Part shown: piece after piece, positions 7,295-19,100 of the stretch | Position numbering within the stretch: position 1 is the stretch's first letter | Layout of the letters: each line of letters opens with the position of its first letter | NCBI GenBank assembly: GCA_964361645.1 | Contig: CAYIBK010000004.1 | Span: 1-57,757 of the forward strand | Direction of reading: 5' to 3' | Origin: 2-01-FULL-39-33 sp964361645 | GTDB lineage: Bacteria; Patescibacteriota; Patescibacteriia; 2-01-FULL-39-33 | Length of the DNA stretch: 57,757 bases | Notes under the pieces: generated by a model | The model's database searches: none | What the model saw: only the letters and a program-made list of their open reading frames with translations | Told to the model about the DNA's origin: nothing | Program-made: the position numbers and the translations under genes

Positions 7295-7682
7295 ATGTTT
7301 AAAGTTTATAAAGTTTTAATAAAACCAGATAATAATTTAGATATTTCTAATGATTTATTATATAATTCATTAAAATTTAACTTAGAAATATATTTAAATT
7401 TTAATGCCAAATATAACATTGATCGCACCTCTCCACAAGAACCCTTGGCAATATATAAAAAATTTTTAAACTCTTTATTAGTATTTCTTTCAAACCCCTC
7501 AGCTACATTATTCATAATAGAGACGGAAGCTCTTTGAATTTGGTTTTTAAAAGCATAATCATTTAAATTCTTAAAGTTATTATACACCAGAACAGTTAAT
7601 TCTCCAGATTTCTGCCAAGCTATTATATCTTCAAATCTATTTATTTTCATTACATTATAAACTTTATAACTTTATAACTTTT
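7295..7682. repeat. Split type E palindrome flanking a four-helix-bundle gene
   Basis: The left flank (about 7295-7318, AAAGTTTATAAAGTTTTAA) and right flank (about 7655-7682, ATAAACTTTATAACTTTATA) are inverted copies. Unsplit copies of the same type lie at 27446-27535 and 31978-32075. Confidence 0.55.
7306..7650 (-). CDS. Four helix bundle protein (S23/IVP family)
   Basis: A 114-residue all-helical protein with the family signature: FEDIIAWQKSGELTVLVY at the start, then QIQRASVSIMNNVAEGFER and FLYIAKGSCGEVRSML. The family includes proteins encoded by intervening sequences of 23S rRNA genes. Its molecular role is unsettled, though nucleic-acid or diversity-element association is often seen. 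The gene interrupts an otherwise T4SS-specific operon and has no clear ribosome binding site. It is flanked by inverted AT-rich repeats. Confidence 0.9.
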   Translation of the reverse strand: MKINRFEDIIAWQKSGELTVLVYNNFKNLNDYAFKNQIQRASVSIMNNVAEGFERNTNKEFKNFLYIAKGSCGEVRSMLYLALKFKYISKLNFNELYNKSLEISKLLSGFIKTL

Positions 7683-7685
7683 TAC

Positions 7686-9143
7686 TTAGTAGCGAAGCTG
7701 ACGATTTAACTCCATCACAGAATTAAATTCCTCTATGGATAGGGTTGGCTTGTTCTCATTTATCCTTTCACTAATTATATCATCAATGCTCCTACCTTGT
7801 CGCATGCTCTCTTGGCCCAGTAATCTATAAAACCGATTAACTTCGCTTTTGTGCCAAGCCTCCACGCCCTCCAATTTTTTGCCGTAGGAATCTTTTTCCA
7901 AAAGTTCTATTTTTTCTTTTATTTTGGCTATGGACTGATGGGGTGTTTCGCCTAATCTTCTAAAATTTATCATGGTCATAGTGGCCAGTTCGTCTATTGG
8001 CCCCACCAACATTCCACCAACTCTCACACCGTCCACTGATTGTTTGCCAAACCTGATATTCTTAGGCAGTGGGGTGGGTTGAGCCATGGGCTGGGGCTGT
8101 GGCGCAATTACCGGTTGTTTTATGGCTATTTTTATCTCTTCTAATTTAGGGCGGGCAACTGGTGGCGGGGGTACAGATGATACCGGTGGAGCAGAGGGAA
8201 ATATTTTAGCTGCTTTTTCATAATTTATAGGTGGAACTTTCTTGGCCTGATTAAAACTTACTATTTTAGGCTTGATCATCAGATCATCACCTTGAGGTGA
8301 TTTAATAACCGGCAAACCATCTTCTTCTTCTATTTTGAGAACAGCAGATAAAACCGGTTTTTCTATTTTATGCTCTTCTACTTTTTTTAACTCTAATGGT
8401 GATTCTTGGATGATAAAATTATTTTTCTTGGCTTCTAAAGTGGTTTTTACCGCCGTAAATGGTTTTTTAACCGGAAAAGAAATATTGTTAATTGATTCTG
8501 ATTTTTTTTCTGCTTTCACTGATGAATCTATTAAAGAAAGCAATCCCTGATCCATTTTTTCTTTAACCAAACTTATAATTTTTTTAGCTTGATCATCTGA
8601 CATTTCCAAACCACCGATTTTTCGGCTTTTTTTTAAAGCTTCCATGGTTTCTATTTCATCGCGAATATCTTTTAATCTAGAAATAATGGCATTTTTCAAG
8701 CGACTTAGAATAACTTCATCGCCATTGGTGCTATAGCCCGATTCAGAAATTATCAACTGCGCCAAAGATGAATAATCGTGCACCTTAAAAGAGTCGGCAG
8801 AAGAAGATATTATTTGTTTTATTTCTTCGTCATCTTCATGAAAAAAAGAAACTGGAGCACTAGATTTTAAAGTGCTTTTATTTTCTCTAATTTTAAAATC
8901 ATTTATTAATTTAGATAATTCATTGCTAACATCGCTAATAGAGTTATTGTCTAAATTGGGAAATCTACTCTTTAAATCTGATAGGACAAAGTCACCAACT
9001 ATTAATTCTATAAAAATCAGCGCCAATTCAATATTATATTGATTTTCTAATTTATTAATAACAGATAAGAACCTTGATGATGAAAGAAAATCACGATCAT
9101 CTTTAGATAATTGATGAAATTTTTGTAAACTATTATTAGTCAT
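7686..9143 (-). CDS. T4SS-operon helical protein with Pro-rich middle
   Basis: A 485-residue soluble protein. The N-terminal 90 residues are helical and include INKLENQYNIELALIFIEL, which resembles the N-terminus of the next gene upstream (ITALEKKYQISLAPLIVYW). Residues about 305-360 are rich in Pro and Ala. The C-terminal 110 residues are again helical and contain RLGETPHQSIAKIKEKIELL. There are no membrane segments. It is likely a cytosolic partner of the secretion machine, but its function is unknown. Confidence 0.7.
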   Translation of the reverse strand: MTNNSLQKFHQLSKDDRDFLSSSRFLSVINKLENQYNIELALIFIELIVGDFVLSDLKSRFPNLDNNSISDVSNELSKLINDFKIRENKSTLKSSAPVSFFHEDDEEIKQIISSSADSFKVHDYSSLAQLIISESGYSTNGDEVILSRLKNAIISRLKDIRDEIETMEALKKSRKIGGLEMSDDQAKKIISLVKEKMDQGLLSLIDSSVKAEKKSESINNISFPVKKPFTAVKTTLEAKKNNFIIQESPLELKKVEEHKIEKPVLSAVLKIEEEDGLPVIKSPQGDDLMIKPKIVSFNQAKKVPPINYEKAAKIFPSAPPVSSVPPPPVARPKLEEIKIAIKQPVIAPQPQPMAQPTPLPKNIRFGKQSVDGVRVGGMLVGPIDELATMTMINFRRLGETPHQSIAKIKEKIELLEKDSYGKKLEGVEAWHKSEVNRFYRLLGQESMRQGRSIDDIISERINENKPTLSIEEFNSVMELNRQLRY

Positions 9144-9177
9144 CTTAATTTGTAGCTGTTTAATTCAATACCAATTA

Positions 9178-10047
9178 TTATTTTCCTTGAGTTTCTTCCA
9201 GTGCTTTAAGCTCCAAAGCTGTCATTTCGCTATCCCGACCACTGCCCATAGCTGATGCTCCCACATTATTATTTTTTTCATCAAGTCGAAGGGGTAAAAT
9301 TTCCCATTGTTCTGATGAGACTTCATCAAAAGTTTGAGAAAAAAACTTCAAATTACGATATAAAAGTAATAATCTGGTTACTGTTTCTTTCTCTTCGTTG
9401 GATAAATTTTTAGTATTGGCAGAATTAGTAATATATTGTGATAAATTTACAGTAGTAAAATAATCAGTGCCATTTTTAGCTATAAAATCACTAAGCCAAC
9501 TAGCCACTGTGGGTTCTGCTGATTTACCAGAAATATTTATCAAACCTGGGGTTATTTTTTCTTTATTATCATAAAGAGCTTTTTCCATTGACCCAAAAAA
9601 ATTATGGTCTTGTGATAAAATTGTAAAAATCCGGCTGTTTATGGCATTAATAATAACTGGATGATTATTTAATTCTTCTTTTAGTTGATTTTTTAATATT
9701 TCCAAGATTATCAATTTTTCCTGACTCATAGAAATATTGGTTTTAGCAGGACTAGCATCTAAGAAAATTAGTCTTTCATTAATTGGTTTGATAATTTTCT
9801 CTATTATTTCCGGCTCAATTTGGCCAGCCAATTTTTCTTCGAGTTCTAATTCTTTTTTTAGATAATCTTTGATTTGATCAACTTTAACCTCACCAATCGC
9901 CCAATAAACAATTAAGGGCGCTAAACTGATTTGATATTTTTTCTCTAAAGCAGTTATTTTTTCAGCCGCCCAATTACTATCAATAGTCAAAACTACTTCT
10001 GGAGCTAAATTTTTAAATTTTTCCAAAGCTTCTTCAAGATAAATCAT
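9178..10047 (-). CDS. T4SS-operon helical protein, paralogous N-terminus
   Basis: A 289-residue soluble, mostly helical protein. The start (about residues 1-90) shares the pattern L-x(3)-Y-x-I-x-L-A followed by a hydrophobic helix and VG/IG-E/D-V with the protein encoded at 7686-9143, suggesting ancient duplication. The rest is not recognised. It begins 14 bp after the VirB6-like gene ends, so it is co-transcribed with it. Confidence 0.65.
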   Translation of the reverse strand: MIYLEEALEKFKNLAPEVVLTIDSNWAAEKITALEKKYQISLAPLIVYWAIGEVKVDQIKDYLKKELELEEKLAGQIEPEIIEKIIKPINERLIFLDASPAKTNISMSQEKLIILEILKNQLKEELNNHPVIINAINSRIFTILSQDHNFFGSMEKALYDNKEKITPGLINISGKSAEPTVASWLSDFIAKNGTDYFTTVNLSQYITNSANTKNLSNEEKETVTRLLLLYRNLKFFSQTFDEVSSEQWEILPLRLDEKNNNVGASAMGSGRDSEMTALELKALEETQGK

Positions 10048-10061
10048 AGATTAACTTTTTA

Positions 10062-12575
10062 TTATTTGGTAATGACTGTTGATTCATGATCTTCCACTGT
10101 TTTGGCTAATTTATCATTCGTGGTAGATATATCATGTGTCTTTATTTTATTTAAATCAGCAATAATCTGGGAGAAATGTGATACATCACCGCCACCTTTT
10201 TTATAAGCAGCCAAACCTTGTTTTAAGCCAACTAAATTGCCTGCTTCTTCTTTTTTTATGGAGTTACCAGCTAAAATACCATTTTGTATTGTCTGGAGAG
10301 TAGAAGACATCTGCCTTAGGGCATTAACTGATTTATCAGAACCATCAGATAATGATTTGAAAAACCGTTCATGTCTAGCTGTTTGTCCACTCTCAGCATG
10401 AAAAGTAGATTTTCCAAATCCACTAATATCGGCGCCACCAGCTAAAGAGGCTATTAGCTTCTCTATATCTGCCTTTTCTTTTGTTATTTTTTTGACTGTA
10501 TCCATAGTAACCTTATTGGGGTGGTAATCGCCCCATTGTTTTTGCATCCAAGTTGGATCACCAATAGCTTGTACTCTAGTTTCATGACTTTTATCAGCCG
10601 ATTCTTTGTCTCTTTCAAATCCTTTATTTAGTCCCTCTACGCTTGTTTTGTGCAAATCCTTTAATTCAGTTGCTACTTCAGAAAAAATTTCTTTTCTAGC
10701 CGCATCAACTAATGGCTTAGAAAATATTGCTGGTGCGGTTCCGCCATTATTGGCTATAACCCTATCTTGGACTCTTTTATCTAAACCATTGCCAGTACCT
10801 GCATCAAACACATTGTGATCAATTAAGGCTCGTTGTTTTACTGTTTCAGTTTTAAGATAATCGTCTTGATCACTTACGGCCTTATCTTTACTTGTTTTCA
10901 ATTGTTCTTTATCGGCATCTCTTTTTATTTCACTATTTTCTTTTTGACCCTTTCTATTTTTTTCACCTTTGGCCACAACAGTCTTTAAAAGAGGAGAAAA
11001 AGCTGCTGCCGAAGCCGCCATAGCCGGAATCCAAGCCAACCCGCCAGTTGCTGCCCCAGCTGCTAAAGCGCCAACACCAACTGCAGCTTGTGTGGCTAAT
11101 TTCGCTCCTTGACCCAAACGACTGTTAGCAACACCACCCCAAGCCTCAACTGCTTCATCACCCATACCCAGTTTTTTAAATAGTTTTTCTCTTTTGTCGG
11201 TTTTAGCTTTAGCACGAGTTTTTAACAAATCACCACGATAAGCTCCAGCAAATTCGCCAACTTTCTTAAAACTATCAACCCTACCCAGTGGTGTTTTGGT
11301 TAAGAGAGCACCACTGACACCCAAAGCGCCCGTGCCAACTCTCTTAGCTGTTCCAATGCCCACTTTCTGGCTCAAACCAACGGTCGCACCTTTGCCCAAT
11401 TTCTGCAAAGTGCTAATACCCTTACCAGCCCACTGGGCACCGGCCACACCAGTTTTTTGGCCGGCCACCAAACTGCCAACCATTAAACCAATAATTATTA
11501 GAAAATCAATGATTCCTGCTGGTGTCTCCATTTGTGTTAAGCCCAAGCCTGGAGGCGCATCACCTGGTTTAATAGTTGGATTATTGGTTGTATCACCGGC
11601 ACCACCTGCTGTGGGAATTGTTCCTGGATCTTTATCAAAACCACTAGGACTACCAACATTCACCGAACCACTAAAAAATGAAAGATAAAGAAAAAATAAC
11701 ATTACTGGCCCAACCACTAAATATTTGGCTAATTCGCTCCACCACATACCAGCATACTGCTGGCCTTTGGGAAAAGTGGTCAGCAAAAACGCCAAAGGCG
11801 AAAGAATAACCAAAAACCACAACATTATAATCCTATAAATTAATATTATTATTATTATAGCTACTACCACCACCGCTACCACCGATAAAATCAAGGCAAA
11901 AAGCATGGTTCGTATGGCTTTAGCTGCATCGATCCCGGGAATTTCTGCTGTCCATTTAATATTAGAAACATTTAGTCTATACAATTTATCCAAGCCCAGA
12001 GCAAAAAGCAGAATATTGCCTTCGTTGCCAATTTCTTTAATTTTAGTAGCAAACCATAAAGTGAGCACTTGGGAAAAATCAATCAGAATACCAGTAAACA
12101 TTTTAGAAAAATTGATCAAAACTGCCATCACCAGCAGTTTGGGCAAAAGCTGGCGGTTATAATTGGGCACTCGCAAAATTGTGCCCACAGCAATCACCAG
12201 TAGTATAACAATAAAAAAATTATTGGCTACATCCCGGACGATGCCCCAGCCATTGATAACCACCTGCTGATCCAAAAATTTATTATAGGTTGCCACTAAA
12301 ACTAAAGTTTGGATTAAAAGGGCCACAAACCAACTAAAGAAAGTGGCGATGTAGTATAAGATCCAAGCCACTATATTGGCGATGGCGTCTGCTGTTGGTG
12401 AAGCATTGGCTGATGTTCCTTGGACTGGTATCAAATCCCCAGTAGCAGTCCTAGCTGCAGTTTTATATACCGAGGAATTTTGAGCCATAACATTATTCCC
12501 AAAACCTAAAACCACACCCAACAAAACCACTATTAGCATAACCACGCTGATTAATTTTTTCCTAGTTGGAGTCAT
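10062..12575 (-). CDS. VirB6/TrbL-like T4SS membrane protein
   Basis: An 837-residue polytopic protein. Residues 1-30 form a signal-like helix. Further hydrophobic segments lie near residues 64-100, 113-132, 141-165, 222-265, 281-300 and 352-370. After that comes a long cytosolic or extracytosolic tail: an Ala/Gly-rich stretch (about 370-530), then charged coiled-coil-like helices to the end. Helix number and the long hydrophilic tail fit VirB6/TrbL proteins that form the inner-membrane channel. The position at the head of the T4SS genes agrees. Confidence 0.8.
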   Translation of the reverse strand: MTPTRKKLISVVMLIVVLLGVVLGFGNNVMAQNSSVYKTAARTATGDLIPVQGTSANASPTADAIANIVAWILYYIATFFSWFVALLIQTLVLVATYNKFLDQQVVINGWGIVRDVANNFFIVILLVIAVGTILRVPNYNRQLLPKLLVMAVLINFSKMFTGILIDFSQVLTLWFATKIKEIGNEGNILLFALGLDKLYRLNVSNIKWTAEIPGIDAAKAIRTMLFALILSVVAVVVVAIIIIILIYRIIMLWFLVILSPLAFLLTTFPKGQQYAGMWWSELAKYLVVGPVMLFFLYLSFFSGSVNVGSPSGFDKDPGTIPTAGGAGDTTNNPTIKPGDAPPGLGLTQMETPAGIIDFLIIIGLMVGSLVAGQKTGVAGAQWAGKGISTLQKLGKGATVGLSQKVGIGTAKRVGTGALGVSGALLTKTPLGRVDSFKKVGEFAGAYRGDLLKTRAKAKTDKREKLFKKLGMGDEAVEAWGGVANSRLGQGAKLATQAAVGVGALAAGAATGGLAWIPAMAASAAAFSPLLKTVVAKGEKNRKGQKENSEIKRDADKEQLKTSKDKAVSDQDDYLKTETVKQRALIDHNVFDAGTGNGLDKRVQDRVIANNGGTAPAIFSKPLVDAARKEIFSEVATELKDLHKTSVEGLNKGFERDKESADKSHETRVQAIGDPTWMQKQWGDYHPNKVTMDTVKKITKEKADIEKLIASLAGGADISGFGKSTFHAESGQTARHERFFKSLSDGSDKSVNALRQMSSTLQTIQNGILAGNSIKKEEAGNLVGLKQGLAAYKKGGGDVSHFSQIIADLNKIKTHDISTTNDKLAKTVEDHESTVITK

Positions 12576-12633
12576 GGTTGGGAAATTAATTGAAAATATT
12601 TTTTATTATTTAAGATGGGATTGCTTCACTAAT

Positions 12634-13182
12634 TTGTCATTGCGAGCTTGTCTACCGTAGGTAGGCGAAACGAAGTGGAGCGAAGCAATCTCATTTCTAA
12701 TTCCGTGGGATTGCTTCGCAAGCTCGCAATGACTGCTGTAAATCATGGGATTGCGGAGCCTGTCCCGAGTTTACGAGGGATCTCCTCGCAATGACAACTG
12801 TAAACCGTGGGATTGCTTCGTGCCTCGCAATGACGATGAAGTAAATCGCCATAATGACCTTTGTCATTGCGAGCCTACCTGCCGGCAGGCAGGGGAGCGG
12901 AGCGGGTCCTCGCGAAGGCGGGGAAGCAATCTCGTTTCTAATTCCGTGGGATTGCTTCACTGCGTTCGCAATGACGGTGTGTTTGTCATTGCGAGGGAGC
13001 GGAGCGGACGAAGCAATCTCGTGGTGTGTATCAAATGTGATTGCTTCGTTCCTCGCAATGACAACTGTAAACCGTGGGATTGCTTCGCAAGCTCGCAATG
13101 ACTGCTGTAAATCATGGGATTGCGGAGCCTGTCCCGAGTTTACGAGGGATCTCCTCGCAATGACAGTGGAAATAATTGCAAT
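12634..13182. repeat. Cluster of REP-A palindromic elements
   Basis: About eight back-to-back copies of a palindromic unit with ends TCATTGCGAG and CTCGCAATGAC and inner GGGATTGCTTC. One unit pair of about 90 bp (from GGGATTGCTTCGCAAGCTCG to GATCTCCTCGCAATGACA) occurs twice without difference at about 12709-12798 and 13075-13164. A PAL20 copy sits at 12874-12893. This fills the 618-bp gap between the giant gene and the VirB6-like gene. No gene is supported here. Confidence 0.9.
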
Positions 13183-13193
13183 GACCTATGACC

Positions 13194-16100
13194 TTAATTT
13201 TTATTAACCACTAGATTAATATAATGCGGTGAGTTCTCGTTCTCGCAATTATCTGCTGGAATAGCGCTGTCAAAAGTGCAATTGGACTTATTCCAATTAT
13301 CATAAACCTGTACGATAACTTGTATGGTACAACTATCACTATCACAGATACTTGATGGAGCACCCTTAACTTTCCAAAAATCATACAAATGGTACAGAAG
13401 GAAAGGATTTTCAATATTGGTTCTGTTTCTTAATAATACACCACTTACCTTGGAATGCTCACCATCGCCCCAGGTGACAGTATAAGCGGAAATAGGCAAT
13501 TGATCAGGATCTATTAAGGTAGTAAAAGCCAACTTAGCCAAACCAACACCGCCATTAATGGTGGGTGGCTTATTACTGGCGTTATCTTTATCGTTTATTT
13601 TTATTTTAGTTACTTTTGGCTTAACATAACAAGGATCGTTAGTGGATTCTTCTCTGGTAGCTTTATTACAAATTTCAGTTGGGATAGACAAGAAATCATT
13701 AGTATCGTCTGATGCATAATAACCGCCCCTTTCAGCATCGGGTTTAAAACAATTATTAGGAAGACCAACTAGACACAAATTCCATTTCCATTTCCACTGG
13801 CCATAACTTTGAGCAAATAATTGCTCTAAACCTGCCTTACTGTGCAATTCACCCATTCTAGCCTGATATGGCGCAACAAAAGCACCTAATCGTGGTGGTT
13901 CATAGAACAGCGGCATATTATAAAGCCCTCTTCTACTGCTCCAATTGGTGGGATTAGGACTGCCACTAAGTTGTTGAGCGTTAAGTTCGTTGGCGGCACT
14001 ACCCGAGGAGTTAAGAAGACTGCCCATGGGCGAAACTATGGCTCCAAACGGCTGGTAATCGGAAGATTGATACTTAGACCTTCCTAGTGGAGAAAAATCA
14101 TCGCCTATTGAAATTGGTATAGCATCAGGAATAGCACCGGTAATCCTAGCCCATATTTGATATATAGTTCTAGATGCTGCACCAGATATACTACCAGGAA
14201 AATCCAAAGCAGTTCCTCCGATATATTGCCCTAAAGGATTTTCTATTGAATCAAGAAACTGATTGTAATCAAATGGATCATAATAATAATATTTGCCTTC
14301 TTTTATATCAATGGGTCCAGGCGTATCTGGGCGAGCTGCTATATCATTATTAATATAGCCAGAACCCTTGGTTACTCTATTGGCATAAGCTTTGTTTTCT
14401 CCGGATGAGGTTACCACTCGAACCAGCTTGTTACAGTAATTAACTTCAAAATCACCGCTAACCAGCATAGTAATACCCACCACATCAGCATTGGCGGTTG
14501 ATTTAACAAACCAAGACACACCCAGTATATCACCGGGCAAATCAGGAATGGGATCAGAAGTACCGCCACTGGTAATACCACTAGCTTGCCTGTCTTCTAT
14601 TACCTTTAAACCCATTAGAGGGCCAAAAGCTACTTGACCTCCGCCCATACCAGAGCTATTAAATATTCCAGTGATCATTTCAATAACCTGTCCAATTGGA
14701 CCAGATGCTAATTTATAAGGAATTGGAATTGGTATACAAATACCAATTTCAGTACTCTCTATTGGAATTGCAATGCAAAATGGGATAGCCGCCCAACCTT
14801 TCCATTCCTTTTTCTTAATATCATAAGTCATTGTATGATTAACAGGAATCATAATGGAGGGAGTCCCGCCAGCCAAGCCCATACCATTGGCCTTCACTTT
14901 AATTCTATCCACATAAGGGAATCTAAATATCGGCCGATAATCATCTTTCACTCTAAAAGGCGAAAAATTCATCTGATTACCACTGTTGGTATCAAAATAA
15001 CCGGCTACCGCTTCTTGAGCTTCCGAGCTAAGTGCTAAGGCATAACCAAATTCAGTAAAGTTAACAGTAAAAGATGATTTATCAACACAATAATCCAAAG
15101 GCACCCTGTCGTTATAACCGCCAACTTCGTTTAAGACTTCTCCTTGTAATTGATCCACTGGCCACCACTGCAAACATTGCTTGGAGTTGCTAGGATCAGC
15201 CAATAAACAGTAGCCATAACTGCCATAGAACAAATTATTGCCTTGCAAATACCTACAAGAAAGGGAATCTTCAGCCGGATAAATACGGCAACTTCTGGAA
15301 ACATATTTATCAATTAAGTTATCACTATTACTAACTTGCAACACCGGCTTAAGAGAAATGTCATCAAACAAAGCCACTCCGCCCAATTTGCAGGCAGTTA
15401 ATTTATTAGTATCATTGCAACCGTCCTCATCAACAAAATTTTTCAATTTAATCTTTATTTTGTCGGTATCAGCTAAGGGTGTAAATTGATGCACTTTTTT
15501 AGTCCAAGTCAGGCCACTATCCAAAGATAAACTGCCACAAGACGAGCTATCACAAAGCGAAGCATCATCAAAAAATTTCCAAGTGCTCCAACCGCCTCCT
15601 TCGGCATGCTGGCTGTATTGAATTTGGGATTTAATCGGTACATTACCATCGGGATAATTCAAGCCGGAGGAATTAATCCAGCCAGAAAGAATATAAGGAC
15701 TGCCGGCAAAAACATCTATTTCTTCGGAAATGGCTTCGTAGAAAGAGCTTAAAGACAAATATCTGGAGCCCTCGGGACTGCTTTTTATATCGGTAATCGT
15801 GCTAAACTTATAATCATGCCAGCCGATAGCTTCTGATTTAAATTTTTCCAATATCCCTCCATTGTCGATTGACTCTGACGGACTCCAACCTAAGGGTTCA
15901 ACAGAATTAACCACTAAAGATTCAAAACTGCCATTGGTTACCGAGCCGGAATCGCCAAATTGGCTCATGGTATAAAAGGGGAAATAGCCGGCCACACCCA
16001 AACTCTTTTTACCCACCGAAGAATAACCGGTCTTATAAATATCTTTTTCACCGTAATTTTCGGTAGCTAGTGTGCCTGATTTCAAGATGAAGTTATTGCA

Positions 16101-19100
16101 AACGCCTTTATCATCCACCGAAGCGCACAAGCCCAAATCCAAACAACGATCGTTGTTGCCATAAATAGGATCAACGCTATTGGGATCATCTTTTTCATAA
16201 GTGGTGCAGTAAAGCCAGCTATAGCAAGTTCTATCTGGCTGAACTTTCAAAATAACATTGGAGTCCCCCGTATCAGGCGGAGTAGGAGTTTTGGGAGTAA
16301 GCGGTTTTTGATCCGGATCTTTCATTTGTTTTCTATAGGTGGCATCGGCATCAAAAGTAAGATAATTGGCGTTTCTTTCTAGGACCTCACTGGAAGAATA
16401 ATTCATAGATCCACGATCATTAAACAAAACACAACCGGAGTTGTAATCCACTAAACCATTACAACTTGAATAATCCACCTTATTAGATAAGGAATAATAA
16501 ACACCGGATCGAACCAATCTTAAATTTTTAACTGGTTGATCGGAGGGTAAAAACACTTTGGCCGAACAAATGTCAGATGAATTGTAAACTACATAAAGAC
16601 GGCCGCTAACAGATTTGGGCCAAGCTTTATTACCGCCGTGAATATCCAAACTTGAATCAGGAGAAACAATTAGGCCAGCACAAGAATCATCTAATTTAAT
16701 ATAAGCTTTGTCTGCCACATCTTCTACCGAAAAAGAATAAAGTGTATGAGATAATAAGCTCACCTTCTGAAATAGTTCGGATCCTCTTACTTCCCAATGA
16801 TCTGGTATGTCATTTCCATCAACATCCTGATCCAATTTAACATTTAAAATTTCGTTTTTATAAACCTCGGTTGAAGGATCAATATACTCGGTGCAACTGT
16901 TTTGATCAGTGGGGCAAAGCCCAACCCAGCTTTCATAATTAGCGATTGTGTCAATATTTGTTTGCCACTGGTAATGGTCTGCGCCTGGTGTTAGATAACT
17001 GTTAAACCAGCCCACGGGCTGTAATTTATCATCTTTAGAGCCGGTGCCAATGGTTTGCAAATAAGTAACATCACAAACTTCATTGGTGCCTTTCTGATAC
17101 CATTTGGCTTGGGTTTCGCCGACTTCGGTTCTATATTCGCAAACCCTATCTCTTGGATCCTTAAAATAAGCCACACTTCGAGGGCCAACAAATTCTTCAC
17201 ACCACATAGAACTGGATTTACATAAATCAGTAGAGTACCTGTCGGGCTGATTTTTGATATAAGAAGTGGCGTGGCCCACAACTTCGTCCTGATTATTGAT
17301 GTTGGGCAAGCCTAAAGCCGAACAACCCTTATCATCAGATTTACAACTGTATTTGGCATCATTAACCATATAAACAAAATTATCATCTGGCACCACCACT
17401 TGGGACGAATCACCAGCATTGAAAGTAGCACCGTAATAAGAGTCGGAATTATAAGTATCAATTAATTGCTCACAGCCCACAGCATCGGCTCGGCATAAAT
17501 TTTCAAACGATTTCAAAAACCAAGTCTGCTTGGATCTATCGCGGTATTCTTGGCAACCAATCATTTTTCCCGGATTAGACCTTTCTGGATTTAGGGCATC
17601 GCCTGCGCCATATGGCTCATCAATATTATTATCGCAAGAGAAGGGCGTAAACCAAGAATTTTCAATAGCATAAACGCTTTGAGGTAATTCTTTGAGTAAA
17701 ATATTATCAATATAGATTGTTTGGCCAGCTGGAATATTTATTTCTACATTCTGTTCAAAATAACCGGTGTTACTTCCCCAATTCACCATAACCGGGCCAA
17801 GATCATAACGATTCCATTCAGCGGTTATGGGAATCAGTAAATCATCATCGGTTACCACATTGGGGTGGCCCACCATAAATGAATCTTCTGGTGGCGCCTG
17901 TGAGAATCTAACTGAATCCAGATTAAAACTATCATCGCCTTTGGCCCAGAAACTAATGGAATACGATTTGTCTTTTCTAATTAAGACTGGTTTAGAAAAT
18001 TTTCTGGAATCATTGGTATTATTGGTAAGAGAATTTCCGCCCGGATGAGTAGCTTCGGTGGCCACAGTTCCGCCCTGCCAGCCCATAGCGCCTGATTCAA
18101 AATTTGATAAAAATATATTCTTAAAGCTACTGCCCTTATTACCGGTGTATTCCCGGCAACCTTTTAAATTAGTTGAGCAAGTTCCGCCCTGGCCGGGAAT
18201 AGCCATATAAATACATTCATTGAAAGAATTGAAGTAGCCTTGGTTGGCCCTACAATCTTGAGCCGCTTCGCTATTATCGTTTTGAGTTTGAGTTCTTCTA
18301 TAAGGGTGACAATTATCATCAGCATAAATCACGCGCGACAATAAACGATAATGAATGTTACCCTCGGTATCGTATAATTCGCGACAATCCGGATTGGAGT
18401 TTAAATCAGTTGCAAGACAAGCGGCATTATTAGTATCTGGATCATTACTTGGAACAGGATCGGTGCAAACATTATTGCCATTTAAATCATTGGGGTAACT
18501 TATATTGGTGCAGGGGGCAATACCCAAACCAGCAGTATCATTTGATTCTTTCAAAGTAAAAACTTTAAGCTGATAGCCGGTAGTATCACTGCCTTCCCAA
18601 GTGTAATAAGTGGCCTCATCATCATAAGCATCGGGTTTTTGGCAAGTTCTAAGCTGGGTGTAATACTCCAGGGCTTCACCGCCTCGGTCAATTTCATCCA
18701 AATTAGTAAACTCATCACAACCGGCAGCAGAGGCCGAGCAAGCTTGTATGGGAGCTTTATTGATAAATTGCTTATATTTGGCAGAAACAAAATTAGTTGG
18801 CTCTTGTTTGTAAACCTGATAACCGGCGCACTCCGAGGGGCAGACATCAGCAGAAGTAATGGTGCCAGGAACAGCTGGATCACGATTGACGGGAGTATAT
18901 AATTCGCAGTTCATTTCGCTGGCTATACAAACACTGGAATAATTAGAGCAAGCCTGATTACGCCTTAAAATAACTTGCTGAAGCTCGGCTAAATCAGTTG
19001 GCCAATCGCCACTAACTGTTAAATAACAATCGTAGTAATTTGGCGCTTTTTTAAGATAAGTCAATTGTGAAGCTGGCCTTTGTGATGGATTATAAGAAGT

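Noticed and set aside
12634..13182. CRISPR array
   Set aside because: The repeats are palindromic and not separated by unique spacers of constant length.
12697..13207. Several overlapping long open frames on both strands in the REP-A array
   Set aside because: They consist only of translated REP-A palindromes, with no ribosome site and no protein-like composition.
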